From: Bacteroidota bacterium
Lineage (GTDB): Bacteria > Bacteroidota > Bacteroidia > Bacteroidales > SZUA-534
Assembly: GCA_003250355.1 (NCBI GenBank)
Contig: QKGS01000005.1
Coordinates: forward strand, 1-64,000
Length of the DNA stretch: 64,000 bases
Direction of reading: 5' to 3'
Part shown: positions 54,394 through 64,000 of the stretch, piece after piece
Layout: every line of letters begins with the position of its first letter
Numbering within the stretch: the stretch's first letter is position 1
Made by a program: the position numbers and the translations under genes
Notes under the pieces: model-generated
Told to the model about the DNA's origin: nothing
Seen by the model: only the letters and a program-made list of their open reading frames with translations
The model's database searches: none

Positions 54394-55815
54394 ATGATTA
54401 TACCAATATCGTGGAAAAACATATGGCGTAACAAACAACGCAGCATGGTGGTAATAGTTGCCATTACACTTGGAACTGTTGCCGGGGTTTTTGTAGCCGG
54501 TCTAATGAACGGTTGGATGAACCAGCGAATACGTGACGTTATATATATGGAAACGGGGCATATAAAAATACAAAACCCCGATTATTTGGTCAATGAAGAG
54601 ATACTATATAGCATAAAGGAATATGACAACATACAAACGTATCTCGATACTATGCCCGGCATAAAACACTGGTCGGCTCGCAGTAAAGTTATGGCTATGG
54701 CCTCAACTGCATACGGAAGCACAGGCATTACCCTTAAAGGAATCGACATAGAAAAGGAAAAAGAGGTATCGGGTTTGTATAAAATGTTAATATCGGGAAC
54801 ATACTTTGAAAATGATTCCCGTATGCCACAAGTTCTTATAAGCAGAAAAACAGCCGACAATTTGAAAATAAGAAATTATAAAATTACCGAAACTGTTTTA
54901 GACAGCCTTATTGCTTTAGATATTCCAAATGAAACTATTACCAAACTCAACACTTTACAGAACGAGCGATATATAACCCGAAAAAAATTTGAAAAAGCTA
55001 TTTCAGGAGTATGGTCAGTATCCGAAATAAAAAAGTATGCACCAACATTAATAAACACTGCATCGTACATACACCCCGGGTCAAAAATTACATTTAGTTT
55101 CACAAAAGCCAATGGTGAAATAGGATATCAAAGTTACCGTGTATGCGGAGTGTTTAAAACAAGCAACTCTGCCTTTGACCAAATGAGTGCCTTTGTAAAC
55201 CATTCCGAACTTGTTGCAGGAACAGGTATTTCAAACCATTCATTCCATGAAATATCGATTATACTCAATAATAAAGATAGTATTGATGATATCTGCAATA
55301 GTTTAAATACTATTTACCCCGGCAGCACAGCTATGACATGGAAAAAACTACAACCCGATGTAGGTATGATGGCCGATTTTATGGGGGTATACTATTATAT
55401 AATTATGGGCATAATATTTCTTGCGCTTGCTTTCGGCATAATAAACACTATGCTTATGTCGATTCTGGAACGAGTTAAAGAGCTTGGTATGCTTATGGCC
55501 ATAGGAATGAAAAAAATTAAAGTATTTATAATGATAATGCTCGAAACAATATTTTTAACCCTTACCGGCAGTGTTATAGGTATGATACTGGGAGCAGCTA
55601 TTATAAAAATAACCGGCAAGCGAGGTATAAATTTTTCGGGTGTTGAAGAAGGTTTTGAATCGTTCGGGTGGTCGGCTCGGGTATATCCCAATATTGAAAT
55701 ATATTTTTTCTTCGGCATTATTGTTATGGTTATAATTATTTCAATACTATCAGCAATTATCCCGGCTCAAAAGGCATTGAAACTAAAACCGATAGAAGCT
55801 TTACGAATTGAATAA
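54394..55815 (+). CDS. FtsX/MacB-type ABC transporter permease, second copy
   Basis: A 473-residue permease of the same layout as the preceding gene: ISWKNIWRNKQRSMVVIVAI at the N-terminus, a periplasmic domain with MFKTSNSAFDQMSAFV-type MacB features, and three C-terminal membrane segments around INTMLMSILERVKELGMLMA. The two proteins share the word NIWRNK and the ERxxE(F/L)G motif, so they are paralogues that probably form the two halves of one transporter. It begins 37 bases after the first copy. Confidence 0.9.
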   Translation: MIIPISWKNIWRNKQRSMVVIVAITLGTVAGVFVAGLMNGWMNQRIRDVIYMETGHIKIQNPDYLVNEEILYSIKEYDNIQTYLDTMPGIKHWSARSKVMAMASTAYGSTGITLKGIDIEKEKEVSGLYKMLISGTYFENDSRMPQVLISRKTADNLKIRNYKITETVLDSLIALDIPNETITKLNTLQNERYITRKKFEKAISGVWSVSEIKKYAPTLINTASYIHPGSKITFSFTKANGEIGYQSYRVCGVFKTSNSAFDQMSAFVNHSELVAGTGISNHSFHEISIILNNKDSIDDICNSLNTIYPGSTAMTWKKLQPDVGMMADFMGVYYYIIMGIIFLALAFGIINTMLMSILERVKELGMLMAIGMKKIKVFIMIMLETIFLTLTGSVIGMILGAAIIKITGKRGINFSGVEEGFESFGWSARVYPNIEIYFFFGIIVMVIIISILSAIIPAQKALKLKPIEALRIE

Positions 55816-55870
55816 AACTATGGTTTTCAAATACTTTTAACTGCAAAAAAAGACAATAAAAATTTGAATT

Positions 55871-56554
55871 ATGAAAGTAATAGAGATAAACGAATTACAT
55901 AAAATATATAACGAATCGGAAGTTAAAGTTCATGCAGTAAACGGCATTACACTCGATTTCGACGAAGGAGAATTTGCAGCCATAGTTGGACCCTCCGGTT
56001 CAGGCAAAACAACATTGCTTAATATGATTGGAGGACTTGACTCTCCTACCTCGGGCAATGTAATTGTAGCGGGTTCAGAAATGAGCGCACTCCGGGGCTC
56101 TGAATTAACCGATTTCCGATTACACAATATTGGTTTTGTGTTTCAGGCATATAACCTTATTCCGGTACTTACTGCCCGTGAAAATACCGAATTTGTAATG
56201 CGGCTACAAAACAAACCTGCAAAAGAGTGCAAATCCAGAGCCGAAGAAATGCTCAACGCCGTTGGGCTTGGCAACCGTATGGAGTCGCGCCCGTCGAAAA
56301 TGTCGGGAGGACAGCAACAGCGTGTTGCCGTAGCTCGGGCACTGGCATCAAAACCACAGTTTGTACTTGCCGATGAACCTACGGCAAACCTCGACTCAAA
56401 ATCGACCGAAACTTTGCTGGAAATAATGGAAAAACTAAACCGCGAAGAAAATATTACTTTCATATTCAGCACCCACGATGCCCGTGTGGTAAAAAAAGCC
56501 CGACGTGTGATTACAATTGAAGACGGCAAAGTGGTAAGTGATGAAAGAAAGTAG
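55871..56554 (+). CDS. ABC transporter ATP-binding protein (LolD/MacB type)
   Basis: A complete nucleotide-binding subunit of 227 residues: Walker A GPSGSGKTT, Q loop VFQAYNLIPVLTA, signature MSGGQQQRVAVARAL, Walker B FVLADEPTANLDS and switch His in IFSTHDARV. VHAVNGITLDFDEGEFAAIV and the LDSPTSG segment put it with the LolD/MacB/FtsE subfamily that serves FtsX-like permeases. It starts 55 bases after the second permease and ends six bases before the next possible start, so the five-gene unit is tight. Confidence 0.95.
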   Translation: MKVIEINELHKIYNESEVKVHAVNGITLDFDEGEFAAIVGPSGSGKTTLLNMIGGLDSPTSGNVIVAGSEMSALRGSELTDFRLHNIGFVFQAYNLIPVLTARENTEFVMRLQNKPAKECKSRAEEMLNAVGLGNRMESRPSKMSGGQQQRVAVARALASKPQFVLADEPTANLDSKSTETLLEIMEKLNREENITFIFSTHDARVVKKARRVITIEDGKVVSDERK

Positions 56555-56652
56555 ATTATATGCATAAATTACAACAACATATTATTACTTACGCAGCACA
56601 AAAACTAAAAATTGTATTCCTTGCACTAATGCGAATATGCAATAACAACTTA

Positions 56653-57792
56653 ATGAGAGGTTCTTTCATTATTATTTTATCGGTATCGCACCTATATATC
56701 GCAGCACAATCAAAACTATCGGTTAACGGCTATATATCAGAAATGGGACAAGTTACCGAAACAACAGTTTCCGCCCCGTTTTTCGATAACACTATACATA
56801 ACCGAATAAACATAGCACTGTATGCAACCCAAAACATTACCATACACACACAACTTAGAAACCAGTTTGTTTGGGGCAAAACAGTAGAAATAACACCCAA
56901 CTATGCCCAACTAATGGAAGCCGATGCAGGCTACCTCAATATGTCGTTTAACTGGTGGGCAGAACCAAACAATATATTAAACACAAAATTTGACAGGGCA
57001 TACGTTGAATATATACACGGCAAATTTGAAGCATCCGTTGGAAGGCAACGGATAAACTGGGGGCGCACATTGGTTTGGAATCCGAACGACCTGTTCAACT
57101 CATTTTCATATTACGATTTCGACTACCCCGAACGCCCCGGCTCCGATGCCATAAAGCTAAGCTACTATACCGGTGCTGCCTCAAAAGCCGAACTTGTTGC
57201 AAAAATTGACAGTACTGAAAACATAACCATTGCCGCACTATACAAATTTAACCACCGAAGCTTCGATATTCAATTCTTATCGGGGTACGTAAACAATGAA
57301 GATATAGTTGCCGGTGCAGGTTGGGAAGGAAATATTGGCCCTGTATCGTTCCGCGGCGAAGGGAGTTATTACCACCCTGCACAAAAAATTGGCGACACCA
57401 TTGGAGTAGTCCTTTCGTCAATATCATTCGACTATGCGGTAAACAGTAAGTTCACAACACAATTTGAAATGTTGTATAACGACAATAAAACCAAACAAAC
57501 ATTAGCCACTTCAACAAATTTATTTGCAGCTCCGGGCAGCTCAAAAAGCTTATCATTTAGCCAAATGAACTACCTATGCGGTATTACGTACCAAATAAAC
57601 CCAATACTAAATACCGGTGCATCTGCTATGTACTTTCCCGATATGAACGGCTACCTTTTTATGCCGTCATTAAACATTTCCATAACCAATAATTTTGCCT
57701 TTATGCTTATGTACTACCACTTTAGCATAAAGCCCGCTATTACATCGCTTAAAGCAAATATGTTTTTCGCAAGGTTGAAATGGAATTTTTAG
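56653..57792 (+). CDS. Predicted outer-membrane beta-barrel of the ABC/LolA unit
   Basis: With the start at 56653 the product has a signal peptide ([19 protein letters not shown]) and 360 residues of alternating strands, with a porin-like core ([57 protein letters not shown]) and a Phe at the C-terminus ([10 protein letters not shown]). An ATG at 56560, six bases after the ATPase gene, would give a 31-residue N-terminal extension that would hide the signal, so the shorter form is preferred. The GRQRxxWG and P(N/x)D words recall DUF1302-like barrels, which are encoded with LolA-like partners in other phyla; I offer this as a resemblance only. Confidence 0.7.
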   Translation: MRGSFIIILSVSHLYIAAQSKLSVNGYISEMGQVTETTVSAPFFDNTIHNRINIALYATQNITIHTQLRNQFVWGKTVEITPNYAQLMEADAGYLNMSFNWWAEPNNILNTKFDRAYVEYIHGKFEASVGRQRINWGRTLVWNPNDLFNSFSYYDFDYPERPGSDAIKLSYYTGAASKAELVAKIDSTENITIAALYKFNHRSFDIQFLSGYVNNEDIVAGAGWEGNIGPVSFRGEGSYYHPAQKIGDTIGVVLSSISFDYAVNSKFTTQFEMLYNDNKTKQTLATSTNLFAAPGSSKSLSFSQMNYLCGITYQINPILNTGASAMYFPDMNGYLFMPSLNISITNNFAFMLMYYHFSIKPAITSLKANMFFARLKWNF

Positions 57793-57836
57793 TATTTTTA
57801 GTATCTTTATTTTCTCACTTCATCTCTATTTGGCCT

Positions 57837-59228
57837 ATGGAATCATTAGTAAACAATAACGGATATAACCATTTATCTGATGCCGAAAAAATAAAGGCTC
57901 TGGAAGGTTATGTGAAACAATTAGAGTCACAGCTTAAAGCAAAACAACAAGACCACGAATTGTTCGATGCCCTAATGACAGCAATACCCGACGGTATATA
58001 CTTCAAAGATAAAGAGAGCCGCTTTATAAAAGCAAACAAGGCTACTGTTGAACTATTCGGAATAGAAGACGAAAACGGACTATTAGGTAAAACCGATTTC
58101 GATTTTCAAGACCCTATACACGCTCACCAGGCATTTTGCGATGAGCAGAATATAATTCAAACAGGGAATCCGCTTATAAATATTGAAGAAAAAGAGGTGT
58201 GGGGCGACGAAGTACGTTGGGTATCATCAACAAAGCTCCCTTTAAAAGATTCTGCACAACATATAATAGGAACATTTGGTATATCGCGCGATATAACCCG
58301 TATGAAATTTATGGAGCATGAACTGGAAGCCCGCAACCGCGAATTACTGAAAAAAGAGCGGGAACTGGAACAAGCCATTGAGGATATACGTGATGTTCAA
58401 GACTCAATATTTATGCAAAAAGCAGAACTAGAAGAACAAAAAGAGAAGCTACTTGAACAATACGATGCCATAAACAGCATAGAGGAACTAATAGAATTGC
58501 GAACACAAAAGCTTAAAGAAGCTAAAGAAAAGGCAGAAGCTATTGCCAGAAATAAATCGTCGTTTTTGGCAAATATGTCGCACGAAATACGCACCCCTAT
58601 GAATAGCATAGTAGGTTTTACCCGCCTAATGGCTAGCGGCGACCTTACCCCCGAAATGACAGCCAAATATATAAAGCTTATAAATACCAGTGCCGATTCA
58701 CTAATGATGCTCATAAACGATATACTCGACCTGTCAATGATTGAATCGGATCGTTTAAAATTCGAAAAACAACCATTCGATCTGAACGACATGATTGATG
58801 AAATAAACATTAACTATTCAATAAATAAAGAAAAAGAAAATGTAGGGTTTGTAGTAGAAAATAATGTTGAAAGTAATAACATTGAACTTATAAATGATCG
58901 AAGCCGAATAATGCAGGTTATAACCAATATATTGAATAATGCTTTTAAATTTACCACAGAGGGAAATGTGTTCTTTACGGTATCGCTTTATAATACAATG
59001 CTCGAATTCAGCATAAAAGATACCGGTATGGGAATAAAACCCGAAGATATCGATAGTATATTTGACCGATATATGAAAATGAGTAAAGACTCATCGAAAT
59101 ACTTTAAAGGAGTAGGTTTAGGTATGGCCATATCGAAAAAAATAGCGCTAAATATGGGTGGTGATATTACCGTTACATCAAAAGAAGGAAAGGGTTCAGA
59201 GTTTATTTTTACATTGCCAATAAAATAA
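57837..59228 (+). CDS. PAS-domain sensor histidine kinase
   Basis: A cytoplasmic-looking kinase: N-terminal coiled coil ([20 protein letters not shown]), PAS domain (about 50-160; [20 protein letters not shown]), a long coiled coil ([19 protein letters not shown]), HisKA with [19 protein letters not shown], and HATPase with [21 protein letters not shown] and [11 protein letters not shown]. No receiver domain is attached. The ATG at 57780 overlaps the barrel gene and would add a short hydrophobic start ([18 protein letters not shown]); that could be a membrane anchor, so the longer form is not excluded. Its place directly after the transport genes suggests it controls them, but no response regulator follows. 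Confidence 0.9.
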   Translation: MESLVNNNGYNHLSDAEKIKALEGYVKQLESQLKAKQQDHELFDALMTAIPDGIYFKDKESRFIKANKATVELFGIEDENGLLGKTDFDFQDPIHAHQAFCDEQNIIQTGNPLINIEEKEVWGDEVRWVSSTKLPLKDSAQHIIGTFGISRDITRMKFMEHELEARNRELLKKERELEQAIEDIRDVQDSIFMQKAELEEQKEKLLEQYDAINSIEELIELRTQKLKEAKEKAEAIARNKSSFLANMSHEIRTPMNSIVGFTRLMASGDLTPEMTAKYIKLINTSADSLMMLINDILDLSMIESDRLKFEKQPFDLNDMIDEININYSINKEKENVGFVVENNVESNNIELINDRSRIMQVITNILNNAFKFTTEGNVFFTVSLYNTMLEFSIKDTGMGIKPEDIDSIFDRYMKMSKDSSKYFKGVGLGMAISKKIALNMGGDITVTSKEGKGSEFIFTLPIK

Positions 59229-59239
59229 ACACTAAATAA

Positions 59240-60214
59240 GTGAAAAACAGAATAACAGGATTAGATACTCTACGCTTTTTTGCATTTCTCTCAATATTTG
59301 TTTTTCACGCTACACCATATTTTAAATTTGGCTATTTGGGTGTCGATTTTTTCTTTGTGCTATCAAGTTTCCTCCTTACGTATTTGGCTCTAGCTGAAAT
59401 AAACACACAAGGAAAATTCAATGCCGGCAAATTCTTTATCCGCAGGGTGCTAAGAATTTTTCCGTTATATTATTTTGTTATTGTAATTTCATTTGTTGCG
59501 CTGCCTTTATTGGCAAGGCATATAGGCATTAACCCCACCCTGCCACACAACAAATTGCTATACTGGCTGTTGTTATCGAATTACGAAACATCGGACTGTG
59601 TATTTTATTTAAAATTCTTGTGGTCAATAGCTGTTGAAGAACAGTTTTACTTATTATTCATATTATTCAGTTTTATGTTTCGCAAATACTTGTGGTGGGT
59701 GATATTGCTCCTGATATTAGTATATTTCTCATTCATGACATATGCTACTGCTAATAGTATTGCCACATATTCACATACCCTCACACATTTTCCCAATTTT
59801 GCAGCAGGAATGGCAGGTGGATACCTGTTTTATAAAAACAAACAATTACACTACTATCCCTTAATTACACTTGCTTTATCGTTTATTACACTATTCTTTT
59901 TCAAAACCGATATAATTGTAAATTTATCTACATCGGTACTTTTTATCAGCCTTATATTTGTATTTATAAATGCATTATCAAAAAATAATGCCCCCGGAAT
60001 ACTAAAAATAACTGAGTTTGCAGGCAAGTACACCTATGGGCTTTATGTGTACAGTGGTATTGTACTTACATTTAGCAAAAGCTTATTAACATTAAATAGT
60101 ACAATACTTACTATTATAACTGAATTTATTCTACTATTTGCTTTGGCATTTGTTTCATTTCACATATACGAAAAGCCATTTCTAAGGCTCAAAAAACGAT
60201 TTCGGTCATTTTAG
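59240..60214 (+). CDS. Acyltransferase 3 family membrane protein
   Basis: A 324-residue integral membrane acyltransferase with about ten membrane segments. The start is GTG (59240), placed so that the family's opening ITGLDTLRFFAFLSIFVFHA with the conserved His is kept; no ATG lies in frame just upstream. GYLGVDFFFVLSSFLLTYL and RRVLRIFPLYY follow as usual. These enzymes O-acylate surface sugars or lipids. It begins 11 bases after the kinase stop, so it may be part of the same transcript; a role in modifying the exported molecule is possible. Confidence 0.85.
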   Translation: MKNRITGLDTLRFFAFLSIFVFHATPYFKFGYLGVDFFFVLSSFLLTYLALAEINTQGKFNAGKFFIRRVLRIFPLYYFVIVISFVALPLLARHIGINPTLPHNKLLYWLLLSNYETSDCVFYLKFLWSIAVEEQFYLLFILFSFMFRKYLWWVILLLILVYFSFMTYATANSIATYSHTLTHFPNFAAGMAGGYLFYKNKQLHYYPLITLALSFITLFFFKTDIIVNLSTSVLFISLIFVFINALSKNNAPGILKITEFAGKYTYGLYVYSGIVLTFSKSLLTLNSTILTIITEFILLFALAFVSFHIYEKPFLRLKKRFRSF

Positions 60215-60279
60215 AACAGATCCGTCAATATCACGCTATACACAATAATATTTCTTATTTTGTAAAAAAATAGATATTT

Positions 60280-61479
60280 ATGAGCAATTATTTTAAGAAG
60301 TATCCTAACAAGGAAGGATTTTTTGAGCAGTACGGCGGAGCATTTATACCACCGGTGCTTGAAGCAGAGATGAAAAAAATTACCGATGCTTATTTCACCA
60401 TCAGTAAGTCGCACAATTTTATTCAGGAATTACGTAGTATACGAAAACACTACCAAGGGCGTCCTACGCCGGTTTACTACTGTGGCAGATTATCGGAAAA
60501 ATACGGAGGTCGTATTTACCTGAAACGTGAAGACCTGAACCATACAGGGGCACATAAGCTTAACCACTGCATGGGCGAGGCACTGCTTGCAAAGCATCTG
60601 GGCAAGAAAAAGTTAATAGCCGAAACCGGCGCAGGCCAGCATGGTGTGGCGTTAGCAACCGCAGCAGCATATTTTGGCCTTGAGTGTGAAATACATATGG
60701 GCGAAGTTGACATTGCCAAAGAGCACCCCAATGTAGTTCGTATGAAAATACTGGGAGCAAAAGTAGTTCCTGTAACTCACGGCCTAAAAACTCTAAAAGA
60801 GGCTGTCGACTCTGCTTTTGAAGCATATTTGGTTGACCCCGAAAATTCAATATATTGTATTGGTTCAGTAGTAGGACCTCATCCATTCCCAATGATGGTT
60901 CGCGATTTTCAGCGTGTAGTAGGAATAGAAGCACGTGAGCAATTCATTGAAATGACCGGCGAACTACCCGACAATGTAGTTGCTTGTGTTGGAGGCGGAA
61001 GCAATGCAATGGGCATATTTTCGGCATTTTTAAACGACGATGAATGTGCTATACACGGGGTAGAGCCTGCCGGGCGTTCACTAGAAACAGGCGACCATGC
61101 CGCAACAATGAAATTTGGAACACCCGGAATAATTCACGGCTTTAAATGTTATACGCTGCAAGATGAAAAAGGAGAACCTGCTCCGGTTTATTCAGTAGCC
61201 AGCGGACTTGATTATCCGGGAGTTGGGCCTGAGCACAGTATGCTTAAAGACCTTAACATGGTCAATTACGACATTATTAACGACCGGGAAGCTATTAATG
61301 CATTTTATGAATTAAGCCGTCTTGAAGGGATTATTCCTGCACTCGAAAGCTCTCATGCTGTAGCTTATGCACTAAAACTGGCAAAAGAGCAACCTCAAAA
61401 ATCAATATTGGTTAATCTTAGCGGACGTGGCGATAAGGATATTGATTTTATTGTTGATACATACGGGCTGCCTAAGTAA
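60280..61479 (+). CDS. trpB: Tryptophan synthase beta chain (stand-alone)
   Basis: The 399-residue PLP enzyme joins indole and serine. The PLP Lys lies in [15 protein letters not shown], the catalytic Glu in [13 protein letters not shown] and the phosphate loop in [12 protein letters not shown]; the C-terminal [13 protein letters not shown] is typical of TrpB. Segment [20 protein letters not shown] differs from the usual GTAAGPHPYP wording of trp-operon copies. No trpA or other trp gene lies beside it. It may be an indole-salvage copy or one of two TrpB proteins in the genome. Confidence 0.92.
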   Translation: MSNYFKKYPNKEGFFEQYGGAFIPPVLEAEMKKITDAYFTISKSHNFIQELRSIRKHYQGRPTPVYYCGRLSEKYGGRIYLKREDLNHTGAHKLNHCMGEALLAKHLGKKKLIAETGAGQHGVALATAAAYFGLECEIHMGEVDIAKEHPNVVRMKILGAKVVPVTHGLKTLKEAVDSAFEAYLVDPENSIYCIGSVVGPHPFPMMVRDFQRVVGIEAREQFIEMTGELPDNVVACVGGGSNAMGIFSAFLNDDECAIHGVEPAGRSLETGDHAATMKFGTPGIIHGFKCYTLQDEKGEPAPVYSVASGLDYPGVGPEHSMLKDLNMVNYDIINDREAINAFYELSRLEGIIPALESSHAVAYALKLAKEQPQKSILVNLSGRGDKDIDFIVDTYGLPK

Positions 61480-61576
61480 TTAAGTTGGTACTACTGCATT
61501 TTTATTGGAAGATTTTTTATTTGTTCACCTAAAATATGCTTCGGTGTTTAGTAGGCAGACCCCCTTTTTACTGTGG

Positions 61577-61653
61577 ACTGTGGGCTGCTGACTTAATTTT
61601 AATTAAAGAACACAAACATATATAAGTTTATCCACTAAAATGGTAGTAGAACC
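61577..61653 (+). repeat. Dispersed repeat block A, right copy
   Basis: Seventy-seven bases matching 279-355 with seven mismatches in the same orientation. Confidence 0.8.
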
Positions 61654-61700
61654 GGCTATTCAACATCGCAAAAGTTCATATGGTATAAGAACATTGATTA
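61654..61700 (+). repeat. Dispersed repeat block B, right copy (gene scrap)
   Basis: Forty-seven bases directly after block A that match 138-92 inverted with two mismatches. They read GYSTSQKFIWYKNID and then TAG, so this is a broken piece of the gene cut by the left edge. Confidence 0.75.
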
Positions 61701-61918
61701 GTTGAAGTATTTTATTGGTACACTCTTTCGATATTTATGAAAATTCCGAAAGGTCTTTACGCAAAATAGTATTCAAAACATCTGCGTAATTACCCAACTA
61801 TTCAGAATGACTATAAATTGCAATGAAAGTGTTGTAAAACAACAAAAGTCATTTATTTCAATTACCCTTTTGCTTAATTTTAACAGTATTTTGAAATTTT
61901 AATGCAAAAACCATAAAA

Positions 61919-62491
61919 ATGAGTTTAAAAGGAACCAAAACAGAACAAAACCTGCTTAAAGCATTTGCAGGAGAATCGCAGGCAAAGAATCGTTACGAGT
62001 TTTTTGCTAAAGTGGCAAAGAAAGAAGGATACGAGCAAATATCGGCTTTGTTTCTTGAAACTGCATTACAAGAAAAAGCACACGCAAGTCGTTTTTGGAA
62101 ATTTTTAGAAGGGGGAATGGTTGAAATTACAGCTGCTTACCCTGCCGGCAAAACAGGTAATACCATGGAAAACCTTAAGGCAGCAGCTGAAGGTGAGAAC
62201 GAAGAATGGACAGAGCTATATCCTGAATTTGCAAAAATTGCTGAAGAGGAAGGTTTTAAAGATGTAGCCGTAGCATTTAAAATGATAGCTAAAGTTGAAG
62301 CAAAACACGAAGCTCGCTACCGTGCATTACTTAAAAATATTGAAGAAGAGAAAGTATTCAAAAAAGAAGAAAAGGTTAAGTGGAACTGTCGTAATTGCGG
62401 TTTTGTACATGAGAGCACAGGAGCTCCGCAAAACTGCCCGGCATGCAACCACCCACAAGCATACTTTGAGGTTGAATGTGAGAACTACTAA
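61919..62491 (+). CDS. rbr: Rubrerythrin
   Basis: A 190-residue peroxide-scavenging protein. The N-terminal four-helix diiron domain shows the Glu ligands in [55 protein letters not shown] and [15 protein letters not shown]. The C-terminal rubredoxin domain carries its iron site as [10 protein letters not shown] and [13 protein letters not shown]. It reduces hydrogen peroxide in the cytoplasm of anaerobes and microaerophiles, which fits an anaerobic or facultative lifestyle. It is a single gene followed by a clear terminator. Confidence 0.96.
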   Translation: MSLKGTKTEQNLLKAFAGESQAKNRYEFFAKVAKKEGYEQISALFLETALQEKAHASRFWKFLEGGMVEITAAYPAGKTGNTMENLKAAAEGENEEWTELYPEFAKIAEEEGFKDVAVAFKMIAKVEAKHEARYRALLKNIEEEKVFKKEEKVKWNCRNCGFVHESTGAPQNCPACNHPQAYFEVECENY

Positions 62492-62500
62492 TGTGAATAA

Positions 62501-62529
62501 AGCTGCCTCGTTTCAAGGCAGTTTTTTTT
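62501..62529 (+). terminator. Terminator after rubrerythrin
   Basis: Stem AGCTGCCT/AGGCAGTT (about 62501-62508 with 62516-62523, one G-T pair) and a run of eight T's. Confidence 0.88.
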
Positions 62530-62610
62530 ATCTATATCAATGCATTATAAAAACAACACTACGCAATTTTTGCTAAGCTAAAAAGTATCCTATAAATTAG
62601 CAGTAAAATA

Positions 62611-64000
62611 TTAAAACTTAAGCTGCATAACAGCAAGTAACCCAAACGGAAGTATATCGGGATTTTCGAGATACGATAATCGCCAAACAGCATCGACACG
62701 GAAAAATTTGAAAATATTCTCAACCCCTAAACCGGCCTCCATATATGGGCGGCTTTTCAAATTGTCGAGCGTGACAGGAAACAGAAGCATTTCATCGTGA
62801 CGCTGCGCTATATCGCCCATAAGTATTTTGAACCCTGCTATTTCGCGCCATTTTAATTTGCGCATTAGCGGTATATGATTCAAGAACAGTCCGTTAAAGT
62901 GCTGCTCTATCATAACGGTAGCATAGCGGTCGCTTACAAATTCATAATAATTCATCAGGTTGAAAGCATACTTATCGTAAGCAAATGTTTGGTTCCCCTC
63001 ATGTATTTGTAAAAACGGAAATGGAACATTACCCAGTACCTGTCCTATATCGACAATATACTGAAAGTCGCCAAAGGTATGTACCGGGAATTTATGCTCA
63101 ATACTGAATTTGAGCTTGTAATATTCGTAATCGCCGCCAAAAACCTGTGGTATCCCTGTTGAAAAGCGGAATTGTAATATGGGGTATTTTGTACCAAGCG
63201 ACATACGTTCAAATTCGCCCAACAGAAACTTTTCGTTAAATGCAAGCCTGGTGTTTAATGTTAACTCCGTAGTTGCAATTTGCTGAACATCAACAGTGTC
63301 GATAGTATTAATTATTGTCTGAAATGGAACCTGTTCCGAAGCATATACTTCTTTATATCGTGCTTTTATTGTATTAGAAAATCCTTGAAACCATTCGTGT
63401 TCATAGCTTACGCAAATATTGTTGACAGTGGTAAGTTTATCGTTTTGTTTGCGAGCCAATATCGACGATAAAAAATTGTCGCTAAGGAATGCATTTTCCG
63501 AAACACCCAGCAGTTCATAATCGCGCAAATAATCGGCATAGAATGCACGCCTGGGCATTTTGTTAAACATATACTGAGTGCCTAGTCCATATTTTACTTT
63601 ATTGTCGAGTGTACCGTATGCTATGTGCCCTTTAAGCATTATTTTGGTGCTGAATGCGTTACTGGTACGTAAGCCAAGCTTAAAACGAGCCCCCTCAATA
63701 GGATTAAAACTAAATAGTGTATAATACGGCCCTATTTCTATTGGTCCATGTACATAATACCCTGTTATAAACATAGTTACAAGATCAACTATTGTGTTGT
63801 ATATAGGTAGCCCCTGAATAGAATCGACCATTTCGTAAATATTGGCCTCACGTTCCGATAAAGAATCGTGGCGCATTTTATTCCATTCTTCCTGCGAATA
63901 GCTGCTTGCATTGTCAAGAGTTTCGGTTTCCTGTGCAAACTGAGCCGAGAAAAAATCGGGACTGAAATAGGGGTTTAAATTAATATTGTGGTACGATGTA
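62611..64000 (-). CDS. DUF5686 outer-membrane protein, 5' end missing
   Basis: The frame is open to the right edge, 41 codons beyond the first ATG inside the window (63876), so this is the C-terminal part of a longer gene. The visible 462 residues begin with NINLNPYFSPDFFSAQFAQE, pass through LSEREANIYEMVDSIQGLPI and continue as a barrel (FNPIEGARFKLGLRTSNAF, YGLGTQYMFNKMPRRAFYAD, INTRLAFNEKFL-like strands, LKWREIAGFKILMGDIAQRH). They end in LLAVMQLKF with terminal Phe. This is the layout of the large DUF5686 proteins of Bacteroidota, which carry a carboxypeptidase-regulatory-like domain at the N-terminus (outside the window). Role unknown. Confidence 0.85.
   Translation of the reverse strand, partial: TSYHNINLNPYFSPDFFSAQFAQETETLDNASSYSQEEWNKMRHDSLSEREANIYEMVDSIQGLPIYNTIVDLVTMFITGYYVHGPIEIGPYYTLFSFNPIEGARFKLGLRTSNAFSTKIMLKGHIAYGTLDNKVKYGLGTQYMFNKMPRRAFYADYLRDYELLGVSENAFLSDNFLSSILARKQNDKLTTVNNICVSYEHEWFQGFSNTIKARYKEVYASEQVPFQTIINTIDTVDVQQIATTELTLNTRLAFNEKFLLGEFERMSLGTKYPILQFRFSTGIPQVFGGDYEYYKLKFSIEHKFPVHTFGDFQYIVDIGQVLGNVPFPFLQIHEGNQTFAYDKYAFNLMNYYEFVSDRYATVMIEQHFNGLFLNHIPLMRKLKWREIAGFKILMGDIAQRHDEMLLFPVTLDNLKSRPYMEAGLGVENIFKFFRVDAVWRLSYLENPDILPFGLLAVMQLKF

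Larger units (their letters stand above)
61480..61918. other. Gene-free stretch with repeats A and B
   Basis: The 439 bases between trpB and rubrerythrin hold the right copies of repeat blocks A and B (61577-61700). I see no complete gene, RNA or consensus promoter. A TATTTTG word near 61889, one base short of TAnnTTTG, could serve rubrerythrin. Confidence 0.5.

Overview
The window is from the chromosome of a member of the Bacteroidota, most like the Bacteroidales/Marinilabiliales side of the phylum. I infer this from the low GC by eye, the lack of Shine-Dalgarno sequences, many gene starts preceded by the Bacteroidota -7 promoter element TAnnTTTG, the type IX secretion regulator PorX, a DUF5686 outer-membrane protein, a TonB receptor paired with a DUF4249 lipoprotein, and many short lipoproteins with a Cys lipobox. 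I cannot name a genus.

Layout. 1-2.7 kb: an edge fragment of an unknown repeated gene, an XRE regulator with membrane tail, and porX. 2.8-9 kb: an orphan lipoprotein, an outer-membrane barrel with rarA, then ywbE-like, DEAD helicase, upp and a Dabb lipoprotein. 9.1-9.5 kb: tRNA-Phe and tRNA-Asn, each with promoter and terminator. 9.8-18 kb: a GT-C glycosyltransferase fused to MORN repeats, a DUF4412 protein, a LytTR regulator overlapping tail-to-tail with a large BvgS-like hybrid kinase, a lipoprotein gene broken by one in-frame stop, and a Kv-type potassium channel with a zinc ribbon. 18.5-24.1 kb: methionine synthesis (metH; metX behind a SAM-I riboswitch), with a heptamer repeat array next to metH. 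24.2-33.5 kb: MORN protein, AraC regulator, beta-helix lipoprotein, cysS, asnS, rpoN. 33.5-37.5 kb: GNAT, flavin-type oxidase fold, CstA-like carrier, nucleotide phosphodiesterase. 37.5-43 kb: accessory features (higBA directly upstream of nfo, a DUF4143 ATPase, a holin/amidase lysis pair). 43-50.4 kb: sppA, a second copy of the orphan lipoprotein family, TonB receptor plus DUF4249. 52-59 kb: a six-gene run of LolA-like protein, two FtsX/MacB-type permeases, an ATPase, an outer-membrane barrel and a PAS histidine kinase. It looks like one trans-envelope export system with its own sensor and is the best candidate here for an undescribed system. 59-64 kb: acyltransferase, a stand-alone TrpB, rubrerythrin, and a DUF5686 protein cut by the right edge.

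Mobile or decayed material is light. I see no complete insertion sequence, integrase, CRISPR array or prophage. There are instead gene scraps (a RhuM tail, a PD-(D/E)XK-like remnant with a frameshift), a two-block repeat shared by the two ends of the window in different arrangements, heptamer repeat arrays and REP-like hairpins between genes. All functional statements come from motifs and remembered family features; no search was run.
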